Source: Cobetia sp. L2A1
GTDB taxonomy: Bacteria > Pseudomonadota > Gammaproteobacteria > Pseudomonadales > Halomonadaceae
NCBI RefSeq assembly: GCF_009796845.1
Contig: NZ_CP047025.1
Coordinates: forward strand, 1,488,001-1,552,000
Direction of reading: 5' to 3'
Length of the DNA: 64,000 nucleotides
Shown here: piece by piece, positions 17,867-26,298 of the stretch
Numbering within the stretch: the stretch's first letter is position 1
Layout of the letters: each line of letters opens with the position of its first letter
The notes under the pieces: model-generated
What the model was told of the DNA's origin: nothing
What the model saw: the letters and a program-made list of their open reading frames with translations, nothing else
Database searches by the model: none
Translations under genes and position numbers: made by a program

Positions 17867-19090
17867 TTACACCAGCGACAGCAGTGCGGTGACCAGTAAT
17901 TCATTGTCATAGTAGGGCGCGCTGTTTGCCGTGATCAATTTGGTATCGATCACGGTGACCCCCAATCGTTCCAGTGCTGGCACCGAGACGCCACCAGGGT
18001 AATCGCCGCGCTGGCTATCGATGAGGACGATGTTGAGCAGGCTCTCCGTTGGGCAGTCGTTGGACATCAGGTTGAGGTCAGCACACAGCGTAGTGAGCAA
18101 AATGGCCACTAACTGATCCAGCGTCCTGCCTGTCTGTTCGGGGTCTGGGCAGCAGTTGGGCACATAGATCTTGGGGCACGGATTAGCGAACACCGCACGC
18201 CCTACACCGCTGGGTAGCAGATTGGCAATCACGCTGGAATAGAAGCTGCCTGGTGGGAAGCAGATCAGTTCAGCAGAGTCGATCAACTGACGATTATTTG
18301 TATGCAGTTTAGGGCGCACAGGCTGATAGCTATCGCTTTCATCGTCTACACCACTGAGTATCGTCGCTAGTCCGATATGGGCAATCGGGCTTTCCAGTGG
18401 CGCGACTTCCTTGCCTGTGATGCGATGTTGACCCACGATCTTGCGACCATCTTCCAGTGTGGCGGCCAGATGACAGTCGGCATTGACGATGGCACGCACC
18501 GTACCGCGCACATGCACTAGCTTGGAAAACAGGAAGATGATCTGATCGAGCTGCTGATGATGATTCAAGTAGCCACCGGCAATGATCAAGTTACCGATAC
18601 TGGCGCCGCGCAGATCGAAATCGGCAGGCATGGCCTCGATGAGAAAGCCTAGTTGATGACAGATGAGGGTGCGCATGGGCTCGGCCACGGCCAGGCTTAG
18701 TGGATGACGTCCCGCGGCCAGTTCGCGCAGGGTGGCATGCAGCATTTCCTGCCTTGCTTCACTGGGGAGGCGATGCGTAAACAGCCGATAGATCTCGGGA
18801 TGGCCCAGTACGCTATCATCGGCCAGCGCCATCAGGCGTGAGCGCAGATCACCGATGGCCGGCATCGAGAAGGCATCACGTAATTTGGCAGAACTGCCAC
18901 CGGAATCGAAGGGGGTGACCAGATGAATGCTGTGATAGGTATAACGCGTCAAGGTACGTGCAATACCCGTCAACGCCGAGCCGCCACTAAAGAATAGTAC
19001 GCGTGGCCCGACTTCTGGTGCCTTCTGATATCGCCTGACACGTAACGGGTCCGGTACCCGTGCGATGCGGCTGACTTTGACCTCTGCCAT
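17867..19090 (-). CDS. CofD/YvcK-family protein
   Basis: A 407-residue cytoplasmic protein of the CofD/YvcK (UPF0052) superfamily. Motifs are VLFFSGGSALTGIARTL near residue 30 (nucleotide-sugar/GDP loop), TPFDSGGSSAKLRDAF near 58, MPAIGDLRSRLMALAD near 77 and ASIGNLIIAGGYL near 165. CofD transfers phospholactate in F420 biosynthesis and YvcK binds UDP-sugars and controls cell-wall carbon flow; neither role can be assumed here. It is longer than YvcK (about 320). It is the last gene downstream of the ABC/phosphatase cluster on the same strand, 153 bases after the HAD gene. A similar CofD-like family is known in the 'GAK' gene set, but no ATP-grasp partner is present here. Confidence 0.78.
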   Translation of the reverse strand: MAEVKVSRIARVPDPLRVRRYQKAPEVGPRVLFFSGGSALTGIARTLTRYTYHSIHLVTPFDSGGSSAKLRDAFSMPAIGDLRSRLMALADDSVLGHPEIYRLFTHRLPSEARQEMLHATLRELAAGRHPLSLAVAEPMRTLICHQLGFLIEAMPADFDLRGASIGNLIIAGGYLNHHQQLDQIIFLFSKLVHVRGTVRAIVNADCHLAATLEDGRKIVGQHRITGKEVAPLESPIAHIGLATILSGVDDESDSYQPVRPKLHTNNRQLIDSAELICFPPGSFYSSVIANLLPSGVGRAVFANPCPKIYVPNCCPDPEQTGRTLDQLVAILLTTLCADLNLMSNDCPTESLLNIVLIDSQRGDYPGGVSVPALERLGVTVIDTKLITANSAPYYDNELLVTALLSLV

Positions 19091-19243
19091 AGTCCGGCTT
19101 CCTTTGCCTTTTCACTTTGGCATAGAGTGCCCTTTTTTGGCGTAAGCGTCGCCTTTTTAGAGATACTGTCAGGGCTGAAACGACTCATGCCGGCTGACTG
19201 ATATTGAGTGGCGACGCTTGTTTCCAGCCTTTGATTTGTGAAT

Positions 19244-19978
19244 CTATCTCGCGCGTGACTGCCAGTGCAGTGTCTGCCAGTCGCGCTCATGCGCGATGGC
19301 TGCCAGGCAAGGATCAGGGCGCACGGCGTAGGGATGGTCGACAAACTCCAGCAAGGGCAGATCATTGCGTGAGTCGGAATAGCCCCAGCACGGTTGCATG
19401 CGCATGTCTGTCTGCGCTGGTTGTTGCTCAGCTTGCCAGGCCTTGAGCGCATCCAGCTTGCCGTCGCGGAAGGTGCGGATCCCCGTCGCCTGACCGGTAT
19501 AGCAATCCTTGTCGATCTCGAGTGCAGTCGCCAGTGCTGCATCAACCCCGAGGCGTTTGGCGAGCGGTGCTACCAGCTGTGCAGTCGAGGCTGAAATGAT
19601 CACTACCTGATGGCCTTGAGCCTGATGCCAGGCGATACGTTCAAGCCCTTCGCTGAAAAGGCGTGGTATCAGCTCAGCCTCAATGAAGTATTCCACCTCA
19701 GCAGTGACAGCAGCGACGTTACGCCCGATCAGTGGTGACAGTAGATGCTCAAGATGGTCTTCCATGTCGAGATTGCCTGCCATGTAGTCCTCCATCTGGC
19801 GTGTCCAGATGGCTCGGTATCCATCACCGTCCTTGATCCAGCCTTGTTGAATCTGCCAGTCAGCCCATAGCCCTGTGGCATCGCCATCGAGCAGGGTGTC
19901 ATCGAGATCGAAAATCGCCAGCCCTGTCGTCAGAGGCATTGGCAATGATGTAGTGGTCTCACACAGTGTATTCATCAT
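19244..19978 (-). CDS. HAD-superfamily (subfamily IB) phosphatase
   Basis: A 244-residue SerB-like HAD hydrolase. Motif I is IFDLDDTLLDGD (nucleophile Asp and acid/base Asp), motif II is VVIISAST, and motif IV is GYSDSRNDLPLL. The helical cap lies between I and II (about residues 35-115). Subfamily IB enzymes act on small phosphoesters such as phosphoserine; the substrate is not predictable. Its ATG overlaps the stop of the ABC ATPase gene (ATGA, 19975-19978), so it belongs to that operon and probably dephosphorylates the imported compound or a product of it. An ATG one codon later (19975) is equally possible. Confidence 0.88.
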   Translation of the reverse strand: MMNTLCETTTSLPMPLTTGLAIFDLDDTLLDGDATGLWADWQIQQGWIKDGDGYRAIWTRQMEDYMAGNLDMEDHLEHLLSPLIGRNVAAVTAEVEYFIEAELIPRLFSEGLERIAWHQAQGHQVVIISASTAQLVAPLAKRLGVDAALATALEIDKDCYTGQATGIRTFRDGKLDALKAWQAEQQPAQTDMRMQPCWGYSDSRNDLPLLEFVDHPYAVRPDPCLAAIAHERDWQTLHWQSRAR

Positions 19979-21180
19979 GACGCCTGCTTTGCCGTGGGCG
20001 ATGAAGCAGGAATATCGGCTAATGCCTGCACCTCATCCAAGTCGGCATAGACCTGAACGCGCAAGTGCGTGGGCAGCAACTGACGGGAGCTGCGGTTGAG
20101 TACATCAATATTGAGCCGCAGCCCCTGACAGTCCACCTCGTAGCGCACGATATTGCCAAGCAGTTGGTGGCGGCGAATCACGCCTGGGCAGGCGGGCCCA
20201 GAATTGCTGGGTAGTGCCTGGGTCGGAAAATTCACCTGGCTGTCCTGCAGGCCGTAGAGGGAGGAGTCGGGCTGAAGGTAGAGCGCTTCCGGACGCAGCG
20301 CGACACGTGGACCATCACTAAGATATCCCAATAATGGCTGGGCTAGCTCACGACCAATCAGATTGTAATGCCCCATGAAGCCGGCAGCGGTGGCATCGAT
20401 GGGACGGGTATATAGCGCCTCGGCGTTTCCCTGTTGCAGGATTCGGCCCTGGTGCATCAGGAAGATGCGGTCTGACAGTAGCAGGGCTTCTTCCTGATCG
20501 TGGGTCACGAACAGGGTGGTCAGCCCGAGACTCTTCTGAATGTCCCGAATCTGGTCACGTAGATGGCGACGAATACGTGCATCGAGTGCGGACAATGGCT
20601 CGTCCAGCAGCAGGATCTGCGGTTCTACAACCAACGCGCGTGCCAATGCTACTCGTTGACGCTGACCACCGGAGAGCTGATGAGGGAAGCGTTGCGCGTG
20701 ATCGGTCAGCTCGACAAGTCGCAATATTTCGTTCACTCGGCGCTCACGCTCTTCAGGCTGCACCTTCTTCATGCGTAGACCAAAGGCCACGTTGTCGATC
20801 ACGCGCATATTGGGGAACAGCGCATAGTGCTGGAAGACCATCCCGATGCCACGTCGCTGAGGTGGCAGGTGCGTAATGTCATGGCCATTGACGATGATCT
20901 GTCCCGCATCAACGTTGTTGAGTCCCGCAATGGCGCGTAGCAACGTGGATTTTCCACACCCGGACGGGCCGAGCAGGGTGATGAATTCGCCTCGGGCAAT
21001 GTCAGCATCGATCTCGGAGAATACCCGAGTGGATCCGAAGCTTTTGGCCAGTCCACTGAGTTTCAAATAGTGCTGATCGGCAGCACGTTCCCGTAGGACG
21101 CTGGTCAAGAGGCCGCCTTCACGTTGGGTATCATCTCGTTGAATGGCGAGAGCGGAAGACGAAGTGTCGGTCGCAAGCAT
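19975..21180 (-). CDS. ABC importer ATPase, AEP/polyamine type (PhnT/PotA-like)
   Basis: A 401-residue ATPase with Walker A GPSGCGKST near residue 72, signature LSGGQRQRVALARAL, Walker B ILLLDEPLSALD, and a C-terminal TOBE-like domain (about 290-390: VALRPEALYL). The 38-residue N-terminal lead before LKLSGLAKSFGS is longer than usual, and an internal start is possible. Proteins of this group energise importers for putrescine, iron or 2-aminoethylphosphonate; the surrounding phosphatases and PhnR-like regulator favour an organophosphorus substrate. Its ATG overlaps the stop of the upstream permease by one base (TAATG). Confidence 0.88.
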   Translation of the reverse strand: MLATDTSSSALAIQRDDTQREGGLLTSVLRERAADQHYLKLSGLAKSFGSTRVFSEIDADIARGEFITLLGPSGCGKSTLLRAIAGLNNVDAGQIIVNGHDITHLPPQRRGIGMVFQHYALFPNMRVIDNVAFGLRMKKVQPEERERRVNEILRLVELTDHAQRFPHQLSGGQRQRVALARALVVEPQILLLDEPLSALDARIRRHLRDQIRDIQKSLGLTTLFVTHDQEEALLLSDRIFLMHQGRILQQGNAEALYTRPIDATAAGFMGHYNLIGRELAQPLLGYLSDGPRVALRPEALYLQPDSSLYGLQDSQVNFPTQALPSNSGPACPGVIRRHQLLGNIVRYEVDCQGLRLNIDVLNRSSRQLLPTHLRVQVYADLDEVQALADIPASSPTAKQAS

Positions 21181-22121
21181 TAGCGGGTCCCTCGGGAATC
21201 TGCATCAGGTGTGACGATGTGTATGGGAGCTGTGAGATCAGTGCCTGACAGGCTGTCGTCGGCCTCATCCACAGGCTGGCCTTCTGTTGCTGGTTGGCGG
21301 TTGCCCAGCCAGGTGAGTAATAGAGTGAAGACGAACAACGTGATCACTAGTGCGCTAGTGAAGTGCCCACTAGCCCCGCGGATATTGTTGAGATAGACCT
21401 GCAATGTCTCAAAGCGCGTGCCGACCAGCATGTTGGCAAACACGAACTCTCCCGCCAGGAAGGAAAAGGCAAGGAAGACAGCAATCTGGATGCCGATCCG
21501 AATATTGGGAAGTACGACAAGGAAGAATGCCTTGAGCGGACTGGCGCCTAATAGCTGGGCAGCCTCCATCAGTGAGGCCACATCTAGCGCACGCAGGCTA
21601 TTGGCCAGTGCGCGATACATGAAGGGCAGCACGATGGTGAAGTAGGTCGGAATCAGTATCCACGGCGTACCGACGATGGGTAGTGGGCCACCGGCATATA
21701 GCTGCAGCAGGCCGACGGAGGAGACGATAGGCGGTACGGCAAACGGTAACAGGATTAGCCCGTTCATCAGGTTGTCGAGCCGCGGGTAGCGGGTATGGGC
21801 GAGGAACACCACGGGTACGATCAAGATGAGCGATAGGATCAGAGCGCTGACCGCGATCAGAATCGAGCGTCCAAAGGCCGCCAGAAAGCGTGGCGTCGTC
21901 CATAACTCAATAAACCATTTGATGGTCAGACCGTCCGGAGTGAGGCTCGCGCCCCAGCGTGTCGCTAGTGCATAGAACAGTGTGGCGACCAGAGGGAGGG
22001 CCAGCAATGTGAAGACACTGCCTACCACCAGAGTATACGGATTGAGGAGGCGCAGACGCGCCATCAGGCTTGGCAGTAACGGTTTACCGTGACGGTAGGG
22101 CAGTTCAGCGGGAAGTGACAT
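21180..22121 (-). CDS. ABC importer permease 2 (PhnV/PotC-like)
   Basis: A 313-residue inner-membrane permease with six hydrophobic segments. The EAA loop reads LDVASLMEAAQLLGASPLKAFFLVVLPNIR. It has a long C-terminal cytoplasmic tail (about 40 residues, acidic and Thr-rich) after the last helix, which is not usual for the family. The start overlaps the preceding permease gene by 17 bases, and the stop overlaps the ATPase start. It pairs with the 22105-22956 protein to form a heterodimeric channel. Confidence 0.87.
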   Translation of the reverse strand: MSLPAELPYRHGKPLLPSLMARLRLLNPYTLVVGSVFTLLALPLVATLFYALATRWGASLTPDGLTIKWFIELWTTPRFLAAFGRSILIAVSALILSLILIVPVVFLAHTRYPRLDNLMNGLILLPFAVPPIVSSVGLLQLYAGGPLPIVGTPWILIPTYFTIVLPFMYRALANSLRALDVASLMEAAQLLGASPLKAFFLVVLPNIRIGIQIAVFLAFSFLAGEFVFANMLVGTRFETLQVYLNNIRGASGHFTSALVITLFVFTLLLTWLGNRQPATEGQPVDEADDSLSGTDLTAPIHIVTPDADSRGTR

Positions 22122-22956
22122 GGTAGCTCCTCCGCATGAGCCATTGCTGGATAAGCGTCACGATGACCAGGATCACGACCAGAACAAGTGCGAGGGCACT
22201 GGCCAGTTCCGGTTGCAGGAACAGGTCTCCGGAGACCAGGTTGGCAATGCGGATGGTCATCAGGTTGTAGCTGGTATTCACCAGTGCATAAACGGTGGCA
22301 TAGGCCCCCATCGCATTGGCGAACAGTACGGTGAGTGTGCCGGCCAATGACGGCCAGAGGACTGGCAGACCAATATGCTTCCAGTAGGCGACACGTCCAG
22401 CCCCTAGCAGGCTGGCAGCTTCACGCCACTCACTTTGCAGTGTGCCGAAGGCTGGGTAGAGCAACAGAATCCCCAGCGGTATCTGGAACCAGGTGTAGAT
22501 GACGATCAGGCCCGTACGTGAGTAAAGATTGAAGTCATCGATAATGCCGATCCGCTCCAGCATCAGTGTCAGCATGCCGTTGGCGCCCATCAGGATGATG
22601 AAGGCGAACGCGAGCGGTACCCCGGCAAAATTGCTGGTCATGTTGGTAAAGGCAATCATTGCCCGCGTCAGACGCGGGCCACAGCGATGCATGCTATGGC
22701 AGGTGACTGCCGCAATCGCCAGCCCCAGCACACTGGACATGAAGGAAATCTCGAGGCTGCGGCCAATGGCCTGCCGGAAGAAGGCAGAGGTCGCAATCTC
22801 ATGAAAGTGTGCCAGCCCCCAACCGTCCGGTGTCTTGAATGCGCTGATCATCACCCATACCAACGGAGCAATCTGAAAGGCGCCGAAGATGATAGCGAAG
22901 GGCAGTAACCACATCACAGGGCTGGTGATCCATCGTTTCAGGCGAGGAAGCATCAT
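22105..22956 (-). CDS. ABC importer permease 1 (PhnU/PotB-like)
   Basis: A 283-residue permease with about six membrane segments and the EAA loop SEWREAASLLGAGRVAYWKHIGLPVLWPSLAG. The first helix follows the basic lead MMLPRLKRWITSPVMWLLP. The gene overlaps the phosphatase gene upstream by four bases (ATGA at 22953-22956) and permease 2 downstream by 17 bases. Such tight packing argues for one importer transcribed with its phosphatase. Confidence 0.87.
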   Translation of the reverse strand: MMLPRLKRWITSPVMWLLPFAIIFGAFQIAPLVWVMISAFKTPDGWGLAHFHEIATSAFFRQAIGRSLEISFMSSVLGLAIAAVTCHSMHRCGPRLTRAMIAFTNMTSNFAGVPLAFAFIILMGANGMLTLMLERIGIIDDFNLYSRTGLIVIYTWFQIPLGILLLYPAFGTLQSEWREAASLLGAGRVAYWKHIGLPVLWPSLAGTLTVLFANAMGAYATVYALVNTSYNLMTIRIANLVSGDLFLQPELASALALVLVVILVIVTLIQQWLMRRSYHVTSR

Positions 22957-23795
22957 ACTGCACTTCCCTTTGCCGACGGCTGAGCGTGTGCAGCAAGCAA
23001 CGTGTGATTGAGCGCCTTATCGTGTTCAAGCCCTAGCAGGGTGGCCACAGTGCCGCATAGTTCTCGCTGGCGCAGCTCAATTGCCGGTGCACTGGCAAAG
23101 GCGCTACCGAACGTCCACAGCGGTACGCGTCGCTCTTCTTCCAATAAGCCAGAATGCGAGCGGTCGGCGTTCATGCCGTGATCCGCAGTGACGATGACCT
23201 GATACCCGGCTTCGAGCCATGCAGGCAAGTAGTCAGCAAGGGCGACGTCGGCATGGCGGGCGGCATTGCGATACTGCGGTGAATCGCCGCCATGGCGATG
23301 GCCGGCATCGTCAATATTCATGCTATGCACCAGCAGGAAATCCGGGTCATGACGTAGACGCAGCATTTCGGCATCGCTGAACACGTGGTCGTCCGGATAA
23401 TGATCCTGCCAGTAGAAGAGTCCTGCCTGGATGGCGGTATCGGGGTTGTCGAGCCAGCGATGGCGGCTGCGTTCGAAGGGCGCGGCGACATACAGCTCGC
23501 TGACCCAGTGATAGGCTGCGGCAGCGGTACGCCTCCCTTGACGGCTGGCCAGATCGAACAGACTAATGCTACGTGAGCGGCGGACCACCTGATTGTTGAC
23601 GATGCCCGAGTCAACGGGCAGTTCGCCGGTGAGTAGACATTCATACAACGGGCGCGACATGGCGGGCAGCTCGCAGTCCAGCGACTGATACTGTCCGCGG
23701 CCAGCCTCTACCAATGCGCTCAGGTAGCCCATGGCATGATGGCCGACGGCATGATTGAGGCCATCAAGCACGACAAGAATGACACGCTGGGACAT
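22953..23795 (-). CDS. Alkaline-phosphatase-superfamily phosphodiesterase/phosphatase
   Basis: A 280-residue AP-superfamily metalloenzyme, probably cytoplasmic because no signal peptide is seen. The N-terminus VILVVLDGLNHAVGHHAMGYL supplies the first metal Asp, ELPAMSRPLYECLLTG holds the likely Ser/Thr nucleophile region, HSMNIDDAGHRHGG gives the Asp and His ligands, and VIVTADHGMN gives the DHG motif. Relatives include phosphonoacetate hydrolase (PhnA), nucleotide pyrophosphatases and phosphodiesterases. Inside a phosphorus-type importer operon it most likely hydrolyses the imported phosphoester or phosphonate. GGAG is 7 bases before the ATG, and a hairpin separates it from the binding-protein gene. 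Confidence 0.83.
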   Translation of the reverse strand: MSQRVILVVLDGLNHAVGHHAMGYLSALVEAGRGQYQSLDCELPAMSRPLYECLLTGELPVDSGIVNNQVVRRSRSISLFDLASRQGRRTAAAAYHWVSELYVAAPFERSRHRWLDNPDTAIQAGLFYWQDHYPDDHVFSDAEMLRLRHDPDFLLVHSMNIDDAGHRHGGDSPQYRNAARHADVALADYLPAWLEAGYQVIVTADHGMNADRSHSGLLEEERRVPLWTFGSAFASAPAIELRQRELCGTVATLLGLEHDKALNHTLLAAHAQPSAKGSAV

Positions 23796-23814
23796 GGTGA
23801 CTCCGTAAAGCTCA

Positions 23815-23842
23815 AGACGGCACCGCGCAGGCGGTGCCGTCT
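23815..23842. terminator. Perfect hairpin between binding-protein and phosphatase genes
   Basis: AGACGGCACCGC (23815-23826), loop GCAG, GCGGTGCCGTCT (23831-23842): a perfect 12-bp GC-rich stem. It lies 48 bases past the binding-protein stop, inside the operon. As no long U-run follows, it is probably an attenuating or 3'-end-stabilising stem that raises binding-protein mRNA over the later genes. Confidence 0.7.
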
Positions 23843-23889
23843 GTCAGATGAAGCGCAGTCGGCCAGCAAGATAACCGACTGCCTCGGTC

Positions 23890-24993
23890 TTACTGCTGGT
23901 GGATCAACACCTGTGACTGCCACTGGCGCGGTAGCTGGCTGGCACTGGCTTCCCAGCCGGCGAAGTCCTGTACTGGGCGAGCATTGGCGTACTGCTCATT
24001 GGGTAGCAGCTTGGCAGCGATCTCTTCCGGCAGGGTCAGGTGTTCGGCGCGGATTGGACGAGCGTAGCCTTTGGCCAGATTCAGCTGGCCGGCATCTGAC
24101 AGGATGTACTCACGTGCAAGCTTCGCTGCATTCGGGTGGGCCGCATGCTTGTTGATGATGGTCGCGTAGCCAGAGGTGACGGAGGCATCAGACGGAATCA
24201 CGACCTCGAAATTGTCGCGGTCGATCTGATCACGATAGTTAAGTGCATTGAAGTCCCACAGCAGCGCGACTTCGACTTCCCCTTTTTCCAGATTGGCGAT
24301 GGTCGGCTCGGCCAGGGACAGGCGCCCCTGACGGGCCAACTCAGCGAAGACTTCCAGGCCCGGTGTCAGGTCGGATTCCTTGCCGCCATTGGCGAAGGCC
24401 GCAGCGAGGATGGCATTATTGGCCTGAGATGCCTTGCCTACGGCACCGACGGAGACGTTGTAATCACCCTTGGCGAGGTCGGCGAAGGAGGTCGGGCGTT
24501 GGTCTTCACTGACCAGTTTCTTGTTGATCATGAAGGCGATGGTGCCGGTGTAACCCAGCATCCACTCACCATCCTTGTCCTTGGCCCAGTCAGGAATCTC
24601 ATCCCAGGTGCTCGGCTTGTAGGCCTGTGTCACGCCCTGCTTGACTGCGATCGGGCCGAAGGCGAAGCCCACGTCACCGATGTCTGCTGTGGCGTTGTCG
24701 CCTTCGGCCTTGAACTTGGCAACTTCCTCGGCAGAGCTCATGTCGGTGTCGCTGTGCGCGAGAGAATACTTGGACTCAAGATCGGCCCAGGTGTCTTTCC
24801 AGTTGGCCCAGCTGTCCGGCATGCCGACGCTATCGACGCGACCTTCAGCCTGAGCAGACTTCACGAGCGCCTCTACGGCAGCAGCATCAGGCACGTCTGC
24901 AGCATTGACGGTGGCACTGCCCAGCAAGGCCGCCATGAAGGCGGAAGCCACTAGGCCGGCAGTACGGGATGAGATGTTGGTGATCGACTTCAA
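23890..24993 (-). CDS. Periplasmic substrate-binding protein of the organophosphorus-type ABC importer
   Basis: A 367-residue exported binding protein (SBP_bac type). After a signal peptide (SRTAGLVASAFMAALLGSATVNA) the mature protein begins ADVPDAAAVEALVKSAQ. Text such as TDMSSAEEVAKFKAE, GDVGFAFGPIAVKQG, YTGTIAFMINKKLV and EGEVEVALLWDFN-like resembles AEP (PhnS), iron and spermidine binders. I place the start at TTG 24993, which has GGAG 8 bases before it; the in-frame ATG at 25047 would put 18 extra residues before the signal. First gene of the operon; it reads away from the GntR regulator. Confidence 0.85.
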   Translation of the reverse strand: MKSITNISSRTAGLVASAFMAALLGSATVNAADVPDAAAVEALVKSAQAEGRVDSVGMPDSWANWKDTWADLESKYSLAHSDTDMSSAEEVAKFKAEGDNATADIGDVGFAFGPIAVKQGVTQAYKPSTWDEIPDWAKDKDGEWMLGYTGTIAFMINKKLVSEDQRPTSFADLAKGDYNVSVGAVGKASQANNAILAAAFANGGKESDLTPGLEVFAELARQGRLSLAEPTIANLEKGEVEVALLWDFNALNYRDQIDRDNFEVVIPSDASVTSGYATIINKHAAHPNAAKLAREYILSDAGQLNLAKGYARPIRAEHLTLPEEIAAKLLPNEQYANARPVQDFAGWEASASQLPRQWQSQVLIHQQ

Positions 24994-25100
24994 GGATATT
25001 TCTCCAGAATGTGGATGAGCAACCGGCGCAAGGGGAAAGTGGCGCAAGCGAGCAGAGTGAAACGTTGGGCCTACTTACAGAGTGTTACGTGATTCATTTT

Positions 25101-25114
25101 CTGGTCTAGTTCAG
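25101..25114. promoter_or_regulatory. CTAG operator copy 1 for the GntR regulator
   Basis: CTGGTCTAGTTCAG, an imperfect palindrome (CTG-N2-CTAG-N2-CAG). The 14-mer recurs in inverted orientation at 25301-25314 with one mismatch. It lies 108 bases before the binding-protein start, in the divergent promoter region. GGTCTAG resembles the GntR/HutC consensus and the PhnF-type sites at 5303 and 8421. Confidence 0.6.
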
Positions 25115-25300
25115 ATGTAAAGGTCAGGAACGACTTTATCGACTCGTCGTGACAGTTCCGTGTCGTGAATGTGTCGATGTCGTGGCACGGCACCAGACGG
25201 ATATGCAAGCATTGGGTAGTATTGCCGCACATGTCGTCTCGCTGTCATTCAAACTTCATTGGAATGACATGTGGCTCGGCGAGGTTAAGAGGGGTGACCT

Positions 25301-25314
25301 CTAAACTAGACCAG
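25301..25314. promoter_or_regulatory. CTAG operator copy 2 for the GntR regulator
   Basis: CTAAACTAGACCAG; its complement CTGGTCTAGTTTAG matches copy 1 at 13 of 14 positions. The two sites are 200 bases apart, one near each divergent start, which would suit dual control or looping by the adjacent regulator. Confidence 0.6.
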
Positions 25315-25409
25315 AGGTGTGACAACGACATTGTTGAACAATGAATGTCATGCAATTTGCTCGCCATGAATCATCAGGCCACTTTCATGTGCTCTCTCAG
25401 GAAACTCGC

Positions 25410-26168
25410 ATGCCATTACCTTCTCCCGACGCCATCAGCCAACATGCGGATACCGTGGGAATTCCCGTGGCGGGTTTGCGCCACAAGTTACTGTCCTATC
25501 TGCAAGAGACGGATTTGATGGGCGGCCAACGCTTACCGTCAGAGCGCCAGATGATGGTGCGTTTCAGCACCACGCGCGTCACGCTGCGTGACGCTTTGCT
25601 GCAATTGGAGGCAGAAGGGTGCATCTATCGCGAAAACCGCCGGGGATGGTTCGTCTCGCCGTCTCGGCTGCGATATGACCTACTCGCCTGTCTCCCTTTC
25701 AGGGAAATGGTGGAGTCCCAGCAGCGCAAGGCGCAGACCGACTTGTTGACGGCTGCGGAAGTACCAGCCGATACGGTGATCGCGCGTCGGTTAGGTATCG
25801 AGGAAGGGTGTGCTGTCTATCGCATTACGCGGATAAGGCGGATCGACGGTCGGCGGGTGTTACACGTCTGCCATCATCTGCGCCGTGATTGTTTCCCGGG
25901 AATTCTCGAGTTTGATCTTGCTGTGCATTCGCTGACGGATCTTTATCGCAACGAATACGCGATACGCGTGACACGAGTGAGTTTTGAGTTGGCCTCTACG
26001 GTATTGGGTAACGAGGCAGCAGAGGCGCTGAATGCGGCGCAGGGCAGTCCTGCGCAGCGGGTGACACGCATCAATTTCGATCAGAATGGACGTGCCGTGG
26101 ACTGTGATGACGAACACTGGCGACATGATGCGATCGAACTGACCCTTTCCGCTGCACCGCAGAGATAG
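25410..26168 (+). CDS. GntR/UTRA regulator, PhnR-like
   Basis: A winged-helix GntR domain (LLSYLQETDLMGGQRLPSERQMMVRF, then TTRVTLRDALLQLEAEGCI) and a C-terminal UTRA domain (about residues 110-245). This architecture and the divergent position next to an AEP-type importer match PhnR, the regulator near 2-aminoethylphosphonate genes in Salmonella and Vibrio. I prefer ATG 25410, with AGGA 8 bases upstream, giving 252 residues. The frame opens at 25341 (275 residues), but that ATG has no clear ribosome site. The two CTAG sites at 25101 and 25301 are the likely operators. The C-terminus VDCDDEHWRHDAIEL is typical UTRA. Confidence 0.87.
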   Translation: MPLPSPDAISQHADTVGIPVAGLRHKLLSYLQETDLMGGQRLPSERQMMVRFSTTRVTLRDALLQLEAEGCIYRENRRGWFVSPSRLRYDLLACLPFREMVESQQRKAQTDLLTAAEVPADTVIARRLGIEEGCAVYRITRIRRIDGRRVLHVCHHLRRDCFPGILEFDLAVHSLTDLYRNEYAIRVTRVSFELASTVLGNEAAEALNAAQGSPAQRVTRINFDQNGRAVDCDDEHWRHDAIELTLSAAPQR

Positions 26169-26197
26169 GTCTGCCCTGGGCAAAAAGGGATGGCGGA

Positions 26198-26249
26198 CAC
26201 TACCGCGCCAGTGAGCCCCGTGAGTCGGGAAGCCACTGGCGCGGTAGTG
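26198..26249 (+). terminator. Terminator after the PhnR-like gene
   Basis: CACTACCGCGCCAGTG (26198-26213) pairs perfectly with CACTGGCGCGGTAGTG (26234-26249), 16 bp around a 20-base loop, followed by CTTTT. It also separates the gene from the convergent MHS transporter. Confidence 0.85.
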
Positions 26250-26298
26250 CTTTTCGGATCTGGCGATATCAGGGAGGAGTCACCATCGTGTCAGGGAT

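Noticed and set aside
24136..24954. A 272-codon open frame on the + strand
   Set aside because: Antisense to the binding-protein gene, which has a signal peptide and clear family text.
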